Positions 43,379 to 50,847 are shown, counted from the first letter of the stretch. The stretch is DNA of 64,000 nucleotides from Nocardia africana NBRC 100379 (GCF_001612635.1 NZ_BDAV01000010.1:372001-436000), one strand, 5' to 3'. Notes: a model not told the origin generated them from the letters alone. Numbers and translations are program-made.

Positions 43379-44038
43379 TCAGCTGTTCACGCGCGGCCAC
43401 GGGTAGAGCGCGAGATGGATGAGCAGGATCGCCAGCAGTCCGAGGAGCAGCGCGGCGACGAATCCCGCGCGATGCTCGAGATAGCCGATGGTGCGAAACA
43501 GGGTGGGAAACGGCACTTCCCGCGCGAAGAACATCGACAGCACGCTCGGCAGGATCACCCACATCACCGCGATGGTCCCGTACAGCACGTAGGCGCCGGT
43601 GAAGGTCGCCGGATCGACCGCGCGGGCTCCCCCGGCGAACGCGACCGCGGCGGCCAGCGCCGCGCACGCCAGCACCAGATAGCCACCCATCCCCTCGGTG
43701 CGCACGGCATCCGGGTCGGGGGTGAGCCGGCCGTTGGCCGTGGTCTGCCGGCCCGCGACCACGGCCGGTTCTCGCGGCGGCATCGCCAGCTGCGGTAGCG
43801 AGTAGTAGGCGAGCACGACGATCACGAAGACGACCACGAGCCGCACCCACGAATGCCGGTCCTCGAGGTGGCCGATCGTCGCCGAAATCGTGGGCCAGTC
43901 GGCGAGAGCGAAAACCGCGGCCAACTCCGGAACCGCGATGACGATGCCCGCGAGCCCCCACATCAGATATCCCCAGAACTCCGCCGAGCGCCCGGCCACC
44001 GTCGGCGCGCTCGGGGTTGCGGTAGTGACCTCCGTCAT
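43379..44038 (-). CDS. Five-helix membrane protein with an internal repeat
   Basis: The 219-residue protein has hydrophobic helices at about 21-45, 64-82, 118-136, 147-171 and 190-214, so it lies in the cytoplasmic membrane. A short motif occurs twice 129 residues apart: PTISATIGHLEDRHSWV (49-65) and PTLFRTIGYLEHRAGFV (178-194), each just before a helix. No family is recognised. ATG 44038 is used because the longer upstream reading is arginine- and histidine-rich nonsense. The gene follows the Nudix gene by 47 bases and may share its transcript. It converges on the double-TetR gene with a four-base gap. Confidence 0.75.
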   Translation of the reverse strand: MTEVTTATPSAPTVAGRSAEFWGYLMWGLAGIVIAVPELAAVFALADWPTISATIGHLEDRHSWVRLVVVFVIVVLAYYSLPQLAMPPREPAVVAGRQTTANGRLTPDPDAVRTEGMGGYLVLACAALAAAVAFAGGARAVDPATFTGAYVLYGTIAVMWVILPSVLSMFFAREVPFPTLFRTIGYLEHRAGFVAALLLGLLAILLIHLALYPWPRVNS

Positions 44039-44085
44039 ACTCCCGGTGTACCACCGCGCGGGCACGCGGGGGCAACGACGCGGAA

Positions 44086-44805
44086 TCAGCTGGGCCGCAA
44101 CATCGGCGGGTGCAGCACCTGGGCGGGGCCGGCGCGGTAGAGCTTGGCGGGACGCCCGCCGTCGCGGGTGGTGGTGGCGCCGGTGGCCAGGACGAATCCC
44201 GGTGTGGTGGTGACCTTGCGGTGGAAATTGCGCGGATCGATATCGGTGCCCCACATGACCTCGTAGACCCGGCGCAGTTCGGCCACCGTGAATTCGGGAG
44301 CACAGAAGGCGGTGGCCAGCGGCGTGTACTCCAGTTTGGCGCGGGCCCGCTCGACGCCGTCGGTGAGAATGCGGCGATGGTCGAAGGCGATGCGCCCGCG
44401 CTCGGCGAGCAGTTGCTCCACCGACCAGATGCCGGCCGCCGTAGCCTGCGAACCCGCCTGCGGCGCAGGCAGATTCGGCGCCAGCGCCAGATAGGCGGTG
44501 CTGATGACCCGGCCGCGCGGATCACGGCCGGGTTCACCGTAGGTCGCCAGCTGCTCCAGATGCATGCGGTCGCCGCGAATTCCGGTTTCCTCGCGCAACT
44601 CCCGCACCGCGGCGGCGGAGAGGCTCTCCTCGGGGCGGACGAACCCGCCCGGCAACGCCCATCGTCCGCGATAGGGGGCGTAGAGGCGCTGGACCAGCAG
44701 CGCGCACAGCGTGTCGTTGGCAGTGTGGCGGGCGCCCAGGGTCAGAACCACCAAATCGACCGCGACCGCTGCATTGAGGCGAAAACCACTGCCCATGACG
44801 GGCAT
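44086..44805 (-). CDS. NrtR-like Nudix-domain regulator or hydrolase
   Basis: The 239-residue protein has an N-terminal Nudix domain (about 5-150) and a C-terminal winged helix (about 175-235: FTVAELRRVYEVMWGTDIDP, then RNFHRKVTTTPGFVLATG). This is the layout of NrtR regulators of NAD metabolism. The Nudix box GGFVRPEESLSAAAVRELRE plus ETGI keeps all catalytic glutamates, so it may still hydrolyse an ADP-ribose-type nucleotide as well as bind it. A 17-bp palindrome lies five bases upstream of the start, which supports autoregulation. The start is ATG 44805 or, three codons later, ATG 44796; neither has a ribosome site, so a leaderless mRNA is plausible. No NAD gene is adjacent. Confidence 0.85.
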   Translation of the reverse strand: MPVMGSGFRLNAAVAVDLVVLTLGARHTANDTLCALLVQRLYAPYRGRWALPGGFVRPEESLSAAAVRELREETGIRGDRMHLEQLATYGEPGRDPRGRVISTAYLALAPNLPAPQAGSQATAAGIWSVEQLLAERGRIAFDHRRILTDGVERARAKLEYTPLATAFCAPEFTVAELRRVYEVMWGTDIDPRNFHRKVTTTPGFVLATGATTTRDGGRPAKLYRAGPAQVLHPPMLRPS

Positions 44806-44809
44806 TGTA

Positions 44810-44826
44810 ATCGTCAGACTGACGAT
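44810..44826. promoter_or_regulatory. 17-bp palindromic operator before the Nudix regulator gene
   Basis: ATCGTCAGACTGACGAT is a perfect inverted repeat (eight-base arms around A). It lies between the unknown gene's stop and the Nudix start, five bases before ATG 44805. The position overlaps the expected transcription start, so binding would block expression; the adjacent NrtR-like protein is the obvious candidate binder. Confidence 0.65.
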
Positions 44827-44848
44827 AAAAACTCCGGCGGTGAATTCC

Positions 44849-45286
44849 TCAGCTCGCGGCGACGAAAGTGAACGGGCCGAATTCACCGACATGTCCGAGG
44901 ATCCAGTCCCAATGCGAAACCGGGTCGACGACCACACCGGCCTGCAGCAGTAACCGCCAGCCGAGCTCGTCGTGCTCCCAGACGTCACCGTCGGCGTCGA
45001 CATAGAGACCCCGGGTGACCGGCTCCGGTTCCGTGACGGAATTCTCGCCCGCATCCGCGAAGGCGCCGAGCGTCCCCTCATCCGGGCGGTCCGCGTGAAT
45101 TCCGCCGCCGACCAGGGCATGATCGGCCAGTTGTGCGACAGCGCGGGCCATGGCCACGAATTGACCTGCCGGCACCGCGATCACCTCGTCGGTCCGCATG
45201 AACAGTTCTCCCGCCTGATCGTCGTCGTGAAAGAGGGCCACGATGTCCGGCACGGTGGGCCGGGGACGGATCCTGTTCTGACTCAT
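44849..45286 (-). CDS. Hypothetical acidic protein, 145 residues
   Basis: No family is recognised. ATG 45286 follows AGGAG at a good distance, so this start is firm even though an open frame extends upstream. The protein is acidic and has no signal peptide or membrane helix. Visible features are IVALFHDDDQAGELFMRTDEVIAV near residue 14, the stretch GLYVDADGDVWEHDELGWRL, and the aromatic tail VSHWDWILGHVGEFGPFTFV. The latter two read like display or sensing beta-strands, but no function can be given. It is transcribed alone or as the first gene before the Nudix gene, 43 bases downstream across the palindromic operator. Confidence 0.7.
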   Translation of the reverse strand: MSQNRIRPRPTVPDIVALFHDDDQAGELFMRTDEVIAVPAGQFVAMARAVAQLADHALVGGGIHADRPDEGTLGAFADAGENSVTEPEPVTRGLYVDADGDVWEHDELGWRLLLQAGVVVDPVSHWDWILGHVGEFGPFTFVAAS

Positions 45287-45813
45287 GATTTCTCCTGCCC
45301 TGCGCCACCGAATTCCGTTACCGCTATCCGTGACGTTCGAACCATTCGAAACCTCCCCATCCATCAGGTTTGTGAACGTCAGCCTCGTCCATCCCACTTC
45401 TGGTTCACTTCCGGTCGAATCGGGCGGCAAGCAATTGGACCGATATCGAGAGCAATTCCGAAGTTGCGATGAAATGCACGGGCCGATGATGGTCATCCGA
45501 CCGCGAAAGAGCAGTTCACGGAAAAAGTCACAATTGCATTACAAGCCGCTCACCTCGCCACTCAGGATCGAACCACGTGTGGCGCAACCTGGAGCGGCCG
45601 GAACGTGATGCACAACACACGGCCACCGGAACTACCACACGGAATGGATATAACGATTTGGCAACCATGAAGCTAACGACAGACAGCGTCGAAAATTTCT
45701 AGTAGAGATTCTGTTTTAAATCAGATGTCCAGCGTAATGGCCGTCCGTCGGCTGATGGACGGGACGGGCCATGGGGAAGGTGTCCGGGATGTCACGGTTG
45801 CAGGGGGCATGGC
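45287..45813. promoter_or_regulatory. Divergent intergenic region before the SARP-type regulator
   Basis: This 527-bp gap holds the promoters of the 145-residue gene (minus) and of the SARP-type gene (plus). The part 45640-45725 is strikingly AT-rich for this genome (TTTGGCAACC, GAAAATTTCTAG, TTTTAAATC) and is the likely promoter zone of the regulator. A hairpin CCGTCC (45741-45746)/GGACGG (45757-45762) would form in its leader. No RNA gene or convincing ORF was seen. Confidence 0.45.
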
Positions 45814-48800
45814 ATGGCTGATCGGCGCATCCATGTCCTCGGGCCGATGCACATCGCACTCGACGGAACACCGATCCGCCTCGCGGGCCGGCTCACCCGT
45901 GCCCTGCTGGCGCGCTTGGTGATCGCGCAGGGCCGCGCGGTGTCGACCGATCGGCTGGTCGACGAGTTGTGGGATGGGGAGCCTCCGCCGAAGGCGACCT
46001 CGGTGCTGCAGGTGCACATCCACAACCTGCGGCGGGTGTTCGAACCCGACCGCCCCGCCCGCGCGCCGGCGACGGTGGTGGTGTCGGAGGGGCTCGGCTA
46101 CGCGCTGCGGTTGCGCGACACCGAAGTCGACGCCTGGCAGTTCGAATCGCTCCTGCACGAATATCTGCGGGTGAGCAGCGGCGCCCATGCCCCCGAGGCG
46201 GCCACCCGCACCCGCATGCTGGACAACGCGCTGGCCTGCTGGAACGGACGTGCGCTGGAGAGCTTCGCCGATTGCGGCTGGGCGGCGGCCGAGGCGGCGC
46301 GGCTGACCGATCTCTATCTGACCGCCGGTGAATTGCGCGCGCAGGCCGCGCTGGAACTCGGCCGCACCACCGAGGTGATCAGCGGCTTGCGGCGCACCGT
46401 CGAGGACCGCCCCGACCGCGAGGAGAGCGTGCGACTGCTCGCCCTCGCGCAATATCGGCTGGGACAGCAGACCGAAGCGCTGGCCACGCTGCGGCGCACG
46501 GCGGAATTCCTCACCCGGGAAATGGGACTGGATCCGGGGCGTCGCATCCAGGAACTGGAGACCGCCATCCTCAACCAGGCGGTGCCGGTGCTCGAGTCCA
46601 CCCTGCCGACCGCCCCCCTCGCCGTGCGTGCCGACCTGGTGCGCGACATCGCGCACTCGCCGGCCGAGCCCGGCGAGCGGGCCGAGGGTGCGCCGGCACC
46701 CGGATACCCGGTGCAGCGCAAGGTCGTCCTCGAGGCGGCCTGCGAGGCGGCCGAACACGGCGCCCGGGTGGTGTGGATCTGCGGCGGCGCGGGATTCGGC
46801 AAATCGGCGCTGGCCGAGTCGGTGGCCACCGAACTGCGCCGCCGCGACTGGGTGGTCGCGCCCGGGCGCTGCCCGGAGGTGGACGGGGCGCCGCAAGCGT
46901 GGGTCTGGGCCGAGGTCGCCGCGCGATTCGGGGCCGATCTGACCTCGCGGCCGGTTCTCGGTGGGGCGTTCGAGATCTCCCGGGTGATCGCCGACCGCTG
47001 CCGCAAGGCCGTCGCCGACGGCCCGGTCGCCCTGGTGCTCGAGGATCTGCACCGCGCCGACGAGGCCACCCTGCAGATCCTGCGCCAGGCCGTGGCCTGG
47101 CTACACGACCAGCCGCTGCTGATCATCGCCACTCTGCGGGAGGTGGAGGCACCGCCGCCGGTGCGGGCCGCGGTGGCCGCACTCGCCGATCCGACCGCCG
47201 CCCACATCGAGCTCACCGGTGTCGATCTGGACGGGACGTGTGCCATCGCGCGGGCCGCCGGGCTGTCCGGCCTGGATACCGATCTGCTCGCGCTGTTGCA
47301 CGAGCGCACCGGCGGTAATCCGCTGTTCCTGCGTGAACTCACCGCCGCGATGGCCGTCGGTGGTGACGTCCACGATCTGCCGCCGAGTGTGCGGGGTGTG
47401 ATCGAACTGCAACTGGCGCGGATGCCGGATGCGGTGCGCGAGGTGCTCGAGTACGCCGCCGTCTGCGGTGAGCGGGTGGAACCGGCGACCCTGGTGGCGC
47501 TGACCGGACGGACCGAGGACGAGATCGTGGAACTCGTCGGCGCCGCCGAACTGGCGCGGCTGGTGATCATCGATCCCGCGGGGCGGATCATGTTCGCGCA
47601 CGCGCTGATCCGCGACACCGTCTACGCCGGGATTCCGCAGCTGCGACGGACTCGGATGCATCAGGGGGTACTGACCCTGCTGGGCGGCTGCCGGCCCGAC
47701 GACGTCCGGGCGGTCGAGGTGCTGGCCCATCACGCGGTGCGGGCGGCCACCGCGAGTACCGCCGATTCCGCGGTCGACTACATCACGACGGCGGCGCGGC
47801 ACTGTGTCGAGCGCGGTATGCGCGCGGACGCGGCGCCGCTGTGGCGCACGGTGATCGAACTGCGGCGGCTGGCCGGGCACGAGGATGCCGATGCCTCGCC
47901 CGCGGATCGGATCGCCTGCGTGGACGCCTATTGCGAACTGGTCACCGCCTCCGCGTACGCGGGGCGGATCAGCGCGGCCCGCGACGCCCGGGAGCAGGCG
48001 CTGCGGCTGGCCACCGAACTGGGCGACGGGGATCTGGTGGTCCGCGCGCTGACCAGCTGGCGCGCCCCGGTGGTGTGGGCGATGCGGGACTGGAGATGGT
48101 CCAATCCGCGGCTGCGCCGGGCACTGGCCGTGGCCTCCGCCCGCGACCAGCCGGTCGCGACCCAGGTTCGCCTGCTCATCACCGCGGTCTTCGAATCCAG
48201 CCCGGCCGCGCACCGGCTCGCCCACACCCGCGCCTACGCGGCGCTCAAACTGGCGCGCGGTACCGGCGACGCCGAATTGCAGTGCATGGCCCTGAATGCG
48301 CTGACTCACCTGGTGCTCGACGGTCATTCGGGTGACGACCTGGGACTCCACGCCGCCGAACTGGAGCGCCTCGCCACGTCGGCGGATCTGCCCCAATACC
48401 GCGCTCTCGCACACTACTTGCGCTTCCGCACCGCCTGCCAGAACGTCGACCTGACGGAGGCGGGGCGGCAAGCGGCACTCGCCCTGGAATTCGCGGCCAC
48501 GGCACAGGTGCGGCCGTTGGCGACCATCCTCGGATACTTCCGCGCGGCCACCGAGATCCTGCGCGGCGACCTCGGCCGGGCGGCGCGCTATTTCGACGAA
48601 TGCAGCTCGGCGGGAAAGGATTCCGGCTTCCCCGAGGGCGACGAGGCGGCACTGATCGCGCTGTTGCCCCTCGGCTGGGCGCGCCGCGATCTCTCGCTCG
48701 CCGTGGACTGCCTCGCCGAAATCGAGGCCGCACTGCCCGGCATGCTCACCCAGATCTACATCGTCGCGCTTCTCGACGCCGGCGAACGTGCCGAAGCCGC

Positions 48801-49119
48801 GGCCCTGTTCCACCACGGCCCCGAGATCGACGAGCATTTCTATCCGGTCATGATGCGCGCCCACCGCGCCCGCGCGGCGATCGCCCTCGGTTCCATCGCC
48901 GACTGCGCCGAACTCTATCGCCGGCTGCTGCCGGCTGCCGGGACGGTCGCGGGCCTCGAAACCGGTTTCACCCCATTGGATCCGGTGGACGAGATCCTCG
49001 CCGACTTGGCGACCGCCTGCGGGGACGGGGTCACCGCGGCCAAGCACCGCGCCGCCGCCACGCGCCTGCGCGAACGGATCCGCAGGCAGCTGGCGAAGAA
49101 CAGCGGACTGTATTGTTAG
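45814..49119 (+). CDS. SARP-type transcriptional activator with ATPase and TPR domains
   Basis: The 1,101-residue regulator is built like AfsR-class proteins. Residues about 5-90 form an OmpR-like winged helix (IHVLGPMHIALDGTPIRLAG, VSTDRLVDELWDGEPPPKAT). Residues about 95-245 are the bacterial transcriptional activation (BTAD) domain (EVDAWQFESLL, EESVRLLALAQYRLGQQTEA, REMGLDPGRRIQELE). An AAA-type ATPase follows, with Walker A GGAGFGKSA near 324-332 and Walker B ALVLEDLHRADEATLQIL near 410. The C-terminal 450 residues are helical and TPR-like. SARPs switch on secondary-metabolite genes by binding direct repeats near the -35 box. It ends 1.8 kb from the NRPS-2 stop, so a role in controlling the peptide genes is likely but inferred. 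ATG 45814 follows a GGGGG ribosome site. Confidence 0.9.
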   Translation: MADRRIHVLGPMHIALDGTPIRLAGRLTRALLARLVIAQGRAVSTDRLVDELWDGEPPPKATSVLQVHIHNLRRVFEPDRPARAPATVVVSEGLGYALRLRDTEVDAWQFESLLHEYLRVSSGAHAPEAATRTRMLDNALACWNGRALESFADCGWAAAEAARLTDLYLTAGELRAQAALELGRTTEVISGLRRTVEDRPDREESVRLLALAQYRLGQQTEALATLRRTAEFLTREMGLDPGRRIQELETAILNQAVPVLESTLPTAPLAVRADLVRDIAHSPAEPGERAEGAPAPGYPVQRKVVLEAACEAAEHGARVVWICGGAGFGKSALAESVATELRRRDWVVAPGRCPEVDGAPQAWVWAEVAARFGADLTSRPVLGGAFEISRVIADRCRKAVADGPVALVLEDLHRADEATLQILRQAVAWLHDQPLLIIATLREVEAPPPVRAAVAALADPTAAHIELTGVDLDGTCAIARAAGLSGLDTDLLALLHERTGGNPLFLRELTAAMAVGGDVHDLPPSVRGVIELQLARMPDAVREVLEYAAVCGERVEPATLVALTGRTEDEIVELVGAAELARLVIIDPAGRIMFAHALIRDTVYAGIPQLRRTRMHQGVLTLLGGCRPDDVRAVEVLAHHAVRAATASTADSAVDYITTAARHCVERGMRADAAPLWRTVIELRRLAGHEDADASPADRIACVDAYCELVTASAYAGRISAARDAREQALRLATELGDGDLVVRALTSWRAPVVWAMRDWRWSNPRLRRALAVASARDQPVATQVRLLITAVFESSPAAHRLAHTRAYAALKLARGTGDAELQCMALNALTHLVLDGHSGDDLGLHAAELERLATSADLPQYRALAHYLRFRTACQNVDLTEAGRQAALALEFAATAQVRPLATILGYFRAATEILRGDLGRAARYFDECSSAGKDSGFPEGDEAALIALLPLGWARRDLSLAVDCLAEIEAALPGMLTQIYIVALLDAGERAEAAALFHHGPEIDEHFYPVMMRAHRARAAIALGSIADCAELYRRLLPAAGTVAGLETGFTPLDPVDEILADLATACGDGVTAAKHRAAATRLRERIRRQLAKNSGLYC

Positions 49120-49123
49120 CGAA

Positions 49124-49528
49124 TCACCCTGCCGCGTAGCCGCTTTCGTGTCCACCCGGCGGAGCCGCGGAGTCTCCCGCGTGCCGCGCGCGCTTGCCGC
49201 GGGCGACCTCGGTGGCGAGGGCGTCGAGGGGATTCGCCAGCTGATACAGCGGGTCGAGCAAGGTGGTCAGCCAGGTTCTGGCGATCTCCACACCGTCCGG
49301 GTCGAGGCGATAGTACCGGCGGGTGCCTTCGGCGCGGACGGTGACCAATCCGGTGTCGCGCAGGGTTTTCAGGTGTTGCGACACCGCGGGCTGGGAGATC
49401 GTCGCGGTGGCGCGGACCGCCTCGACCAGCGCGCCGGCGGAGTGTTCGCCGGCGGCCAGCAGTTCGAGGATGTGGCGGCGCACGGGGTCGCCCAGCGCAT
49501 CGAAGATGCGGGCGGGTGGAACGGTCAT
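49124..49528 (-). CDS. ArsR-family transcriptional repressor
   Basis: The 134-residue winged-helix protein reads IFDALGDPVRRHILELLAAGEHSAGALVEA, then ATISQPAVSQHLKTLRDTGLVTVRAEGTRRYYRLD. No cysteine metal site is visible, so it is probably of the non-metal ArsR group paired with SRPBCC proteins. Its start overlaps the SRPBCC gene's end by four bases (49525-49528), so it is the second gene of a two-gene operon. The 18-bp palindrome ahead of that operon is its probable operator. It converges on the SARP-type gene with a four-base gap. Confidence 0.9.
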   Translation of the reverse strand: MTVPPARIFDALGDPVRRHILELLAAGEHSAGALVEAVRATATISQPAVSQHLKTLRDTGLVTVRAEGTRRYYRLDPDGVEIARTWLTTLLDPLYQLANPLDALATEVARGKRARHAGDSAAPPGGHESGYAAG

Positions 49529-50184
49529 CGAGGTTCCGGGGTGTCCTCTGGTTCGGTGGTGTAGAAGGCGAAGGTCTGTTCGGCGGCGGTTCGTGCCGCG
49601 GCGGGGTCGTCGCCGTCGGCGATCGCGGCCTCACCCCACGCCGTGGCGGCGGTGCGGATGAATGTACGGCCTTCCGGGGTGGTGTGCAGCGTGAGCGCCA
49701 CGGTCGGATCCACCGGCTCGCCGCTGTCCAGATGCATCCCCAGGCCCAGGAGAGCGAGGTCCCAGCCGACTCCGACCGCACCGGGGCCGAACTGCGTCCA
49801 CATGGCCGGATCGATCGGCGCCTCGTGCTCGAGCTTCAGTTCGGTACCGTCGCCGGCCGGACCGAGGGTGACCTCCAGCCACGAGATCTGCGGGCCCATC
49901 TCCCAGGTGACGGCGAAGTGCTTCGGCGCGTCACAGCGTTCGACCACACCGTTGGCGTTGCCCTCGAGCTGATAGCGGCCGCCGACCTCCAGTGATCCGC
50001 TGATCGGCAGGAACCAGCGCGGAATGCGTTCGGCATTGGTGAGCGCGTCCCACAGATCGGCCTGATCGGTGGGATAGCTGCGGCGGGCGACGGCGATGCG
50101 GGTGGTCGCGCCGTCGCGAGAGCCGGTGCGGACCTCGCGGGTGACGAGACCGGCGAGGGCGGCGGGATCGGAGAGCAAGGGCAT
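49525..50184 (-). CDS. SRPBCC/AHSA1-like protein
   Basis: The 219-residue protein contains an Activator-of-Hsp90-homologue-like domain: ARRSYPTDQADLWDALTNAERIPRWFLPISGSLEVGGRY, then GPQISWLEVTLGPAGDGTELKLEHE, then WTQFGPGAVGVGWDLALLGLGMHL. Such proteins bind small hydrophobic ligands; enzymatic activity is rarely known. It is the first gene of an operon with the ArsR repressor, a pairing common in actinobacteria where the ligand or stress is usually unknown. ATG 50184 has a perfect AGGAGG six bases upstream, so strong translation is expected once the operator is free. Confidence 0.88.
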   Translation of the reverse strand: MPLLSDPAALAGLVTREVRTGSRDGATTRIAVARRSYPTDQADLWDALTNAERIPRWFLPISGSLEVGGRYQLEGNANGVVERCDAPKHFAVTWEMGPQISWLEVTLGPAGDGTELKLEHEAPIDPAMWTQFGPGAVGVGWDLALLGLGMHLDSGEPVDPTVALTLHTTPEGRTFIRTAATAWGEAAIADGDDPAAARTAAEQTFAFYTTEPEDTPEPR

Positions 50185-50198
50185 GACATACCTCCTTC

Positions 50199-50216
50199 TA
50201 TAAGTTGCAACTTATA
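50199..50216. promoter_or_regulatory. 18-bp perfect palindrome, probable ArsR operator
   Basis: TATAAGTTGCAACTTATA is a perfect dyad sitting directly before the AGGAGG ribosome site of the SRPBCC-ArsR operon. Its AT content stands out from the flanks. Position and symmetry fit autorepression by the ArsR protein encoded in the same operon. Confidence 0.75.
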
Positions 50217-50324
50217 TTAGCAGGCAGTGCGGTCCGACGTAAGGAGTTGCCGAGGCGAGACGGACGTGAACGCCGCGACGTGCCGGTGCAGGGGGTTCGG
50301 ATGGCACGCCGCGGCGCGACGCAT

Positions 50325-50543
50325 TCAGTTGGCTTGCAGGCGCATGGCCTCGATGAGCGACTTCGGGCGCATATCGGTCCAATGCGATTCGACGTAGTCG
50401 AGGCAGAGCTGACGCAGACAAGGGCCGTGAGCGATCGTCCATCCGCTCGGCACGGCCGCGAACACCGGCCACAACGAGTGCTCGCCTTCATCGTTGGTCA
50501 GGACGTAGAACTCGGCGTCGTCATCGTCGAACGGGTTGCTCAT
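50325..50543 (-). CDS. mbtH: MbtH-like NRPS helper protein
   Basis: The 72-residue protein shows the family signature: MSNPFDDDDAEFYVLTNDEG, SLWPVFAAVPSGW, then HGPCLRQLCLDYVESHWTDM and RPKSL. MbtH-like proteins bind A domains and are often needed for their folding or activity. It lies 0.4 kb after the NRPS-2 stop on the same strand and could serve both synthetases. ATG 50543 follows AAAGG at seven bases; a GTG-type start 16 codons upstream would add a non-homologous tail and is rejected. A 12-bp-stem hairpin precedes it, so its level may be set by read-through. Confidence 0.95.
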   Translation of the reverse strand: MSNPFDDDDAEFYVLTNDEGEHSLWPVFAAVPSGWTIAHGPCLRQLCLDYVESHWTDMRPKSLIEAMRLQAN

Positions 50544-50604
50544 TGGATTACCTTTCGTGCGGAACTGTGTCCGGCGCGGCGACTGCGCCACCGCACCGGG
50601 GGAT

Positions 50605-50635
50605 GGTGCGGGCCCGCGGGATTCGGGCCCGCACC
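50605..50635 (-). terminator. Strong hairpin between the micropeptide genes and mbtH
   Basis: GGTGCGGGCCCG (50605-50616) pairs perfectly with CGGGCCCGCACC (50624-50635) across a seven-base loop, four bases after the stop of the second micropeptide gene. No U-run follows on the minus strand, so it may be a partial or factor-dependent terminator or an mRNA-stabilising stem rather than an intrinsic terminator. Confidence 0.6.
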
Positions 50636-50639
50636 GCGA

Positions 50640-50735
50640 TCAAGCGCCCGGCTTCACCGACACCGCCGATCCGGTGGAGAGCAGGTTCGCGAGGGCGGTG
50701 AAGATGCTGCCGAGGCCGGAGCTTCCGGTATCCAT
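50640..50735 (-). CDS. Micropeptide 2, 31 residues
   Basis: ATG 50735 opens 31 codons ending in TGA at 50640. AAAGGA lies ten bases upstream. Residues 11-30 read IFTALANLLSTGSAVSVKPG, which aligns without gaps to residues 9-28 of micropeptide 1 with seven identities (I, T, L, S, G, S, P). Hydrophobic residues 8, 11, 12, 15, 18 and 19 fall on one side of a helix. There is no signal peptide. The peptide is Gly/Ser-rich at the N-terminus with a single Lys near the end. Function unknown: options include a membrane-active or outer-membrane peptide, or a small partner of the NRPS. Existence as a translated gene is inferred from the paired similarity and start signals. Confidence 0.6.
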   Translation of the reverse strand: MDTGSSGLGSIFTALANLLSTGSAVSVKPGA

Positions 50736-50760
50736 CAGTCGATAGTCCTTTCCGGGCGAT

Positions 50761-50847
50761 TCACTTCGGGGTGTAGGCGAGGCTGGAACCGGAGCTGAGG
50801 AAGCTCAGGATTTGGGTGAGGATCGCGGTGTAGTCGGTGCCTGTCAT
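50761..50847 (-). CDS. Micropeptide 1, 28 residues
   Basis: ATG 50847 opens 28 codons to TGA at 50761. The upstream stretch GGAAGAAGGAAGAAAGT is purine-rich and gives an excellent ribosome site. Residues 9-28 are ILTQILSFLSSGSSLAYTPK, similar to the neighbour 25 bases downstream. Hydrophobic residues 6, 9, 10, 13, 14 and 17 line one helix face; the tail ends Pro-Lys. It lies 111 bases after the NRPS-2 stop, beyond a hairpin that may end that transcript, so it may have its own promoter. No known family is recognised. A chance ORF is less likely because two such ORFs with matching sequence occur in tandem. Confidence 0.65.
   Translation of the reverse strand: MTGTDYTAILTQILSFLSSGSSLAYTPK

Noticed and set aside
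45287-45496. 70-codon upstream extension of the 145-residue gene
   Set aside because: ATG 45286 has a strong AGGAG site, and the extension has non-coding composition and would remove the divergent promoter.
47101-49155. 684-codon minus-strand frame opposite the SARP-type gene
   Set aside because: Antisense of a gene with clear BTAD, Walker and TPR-like sequence.
50544-50591. Sixteen-codon N-terminal extension of MbtH
   Set aside because: The family starts at the MSNPF-like sequence, which has its own ribosome site.
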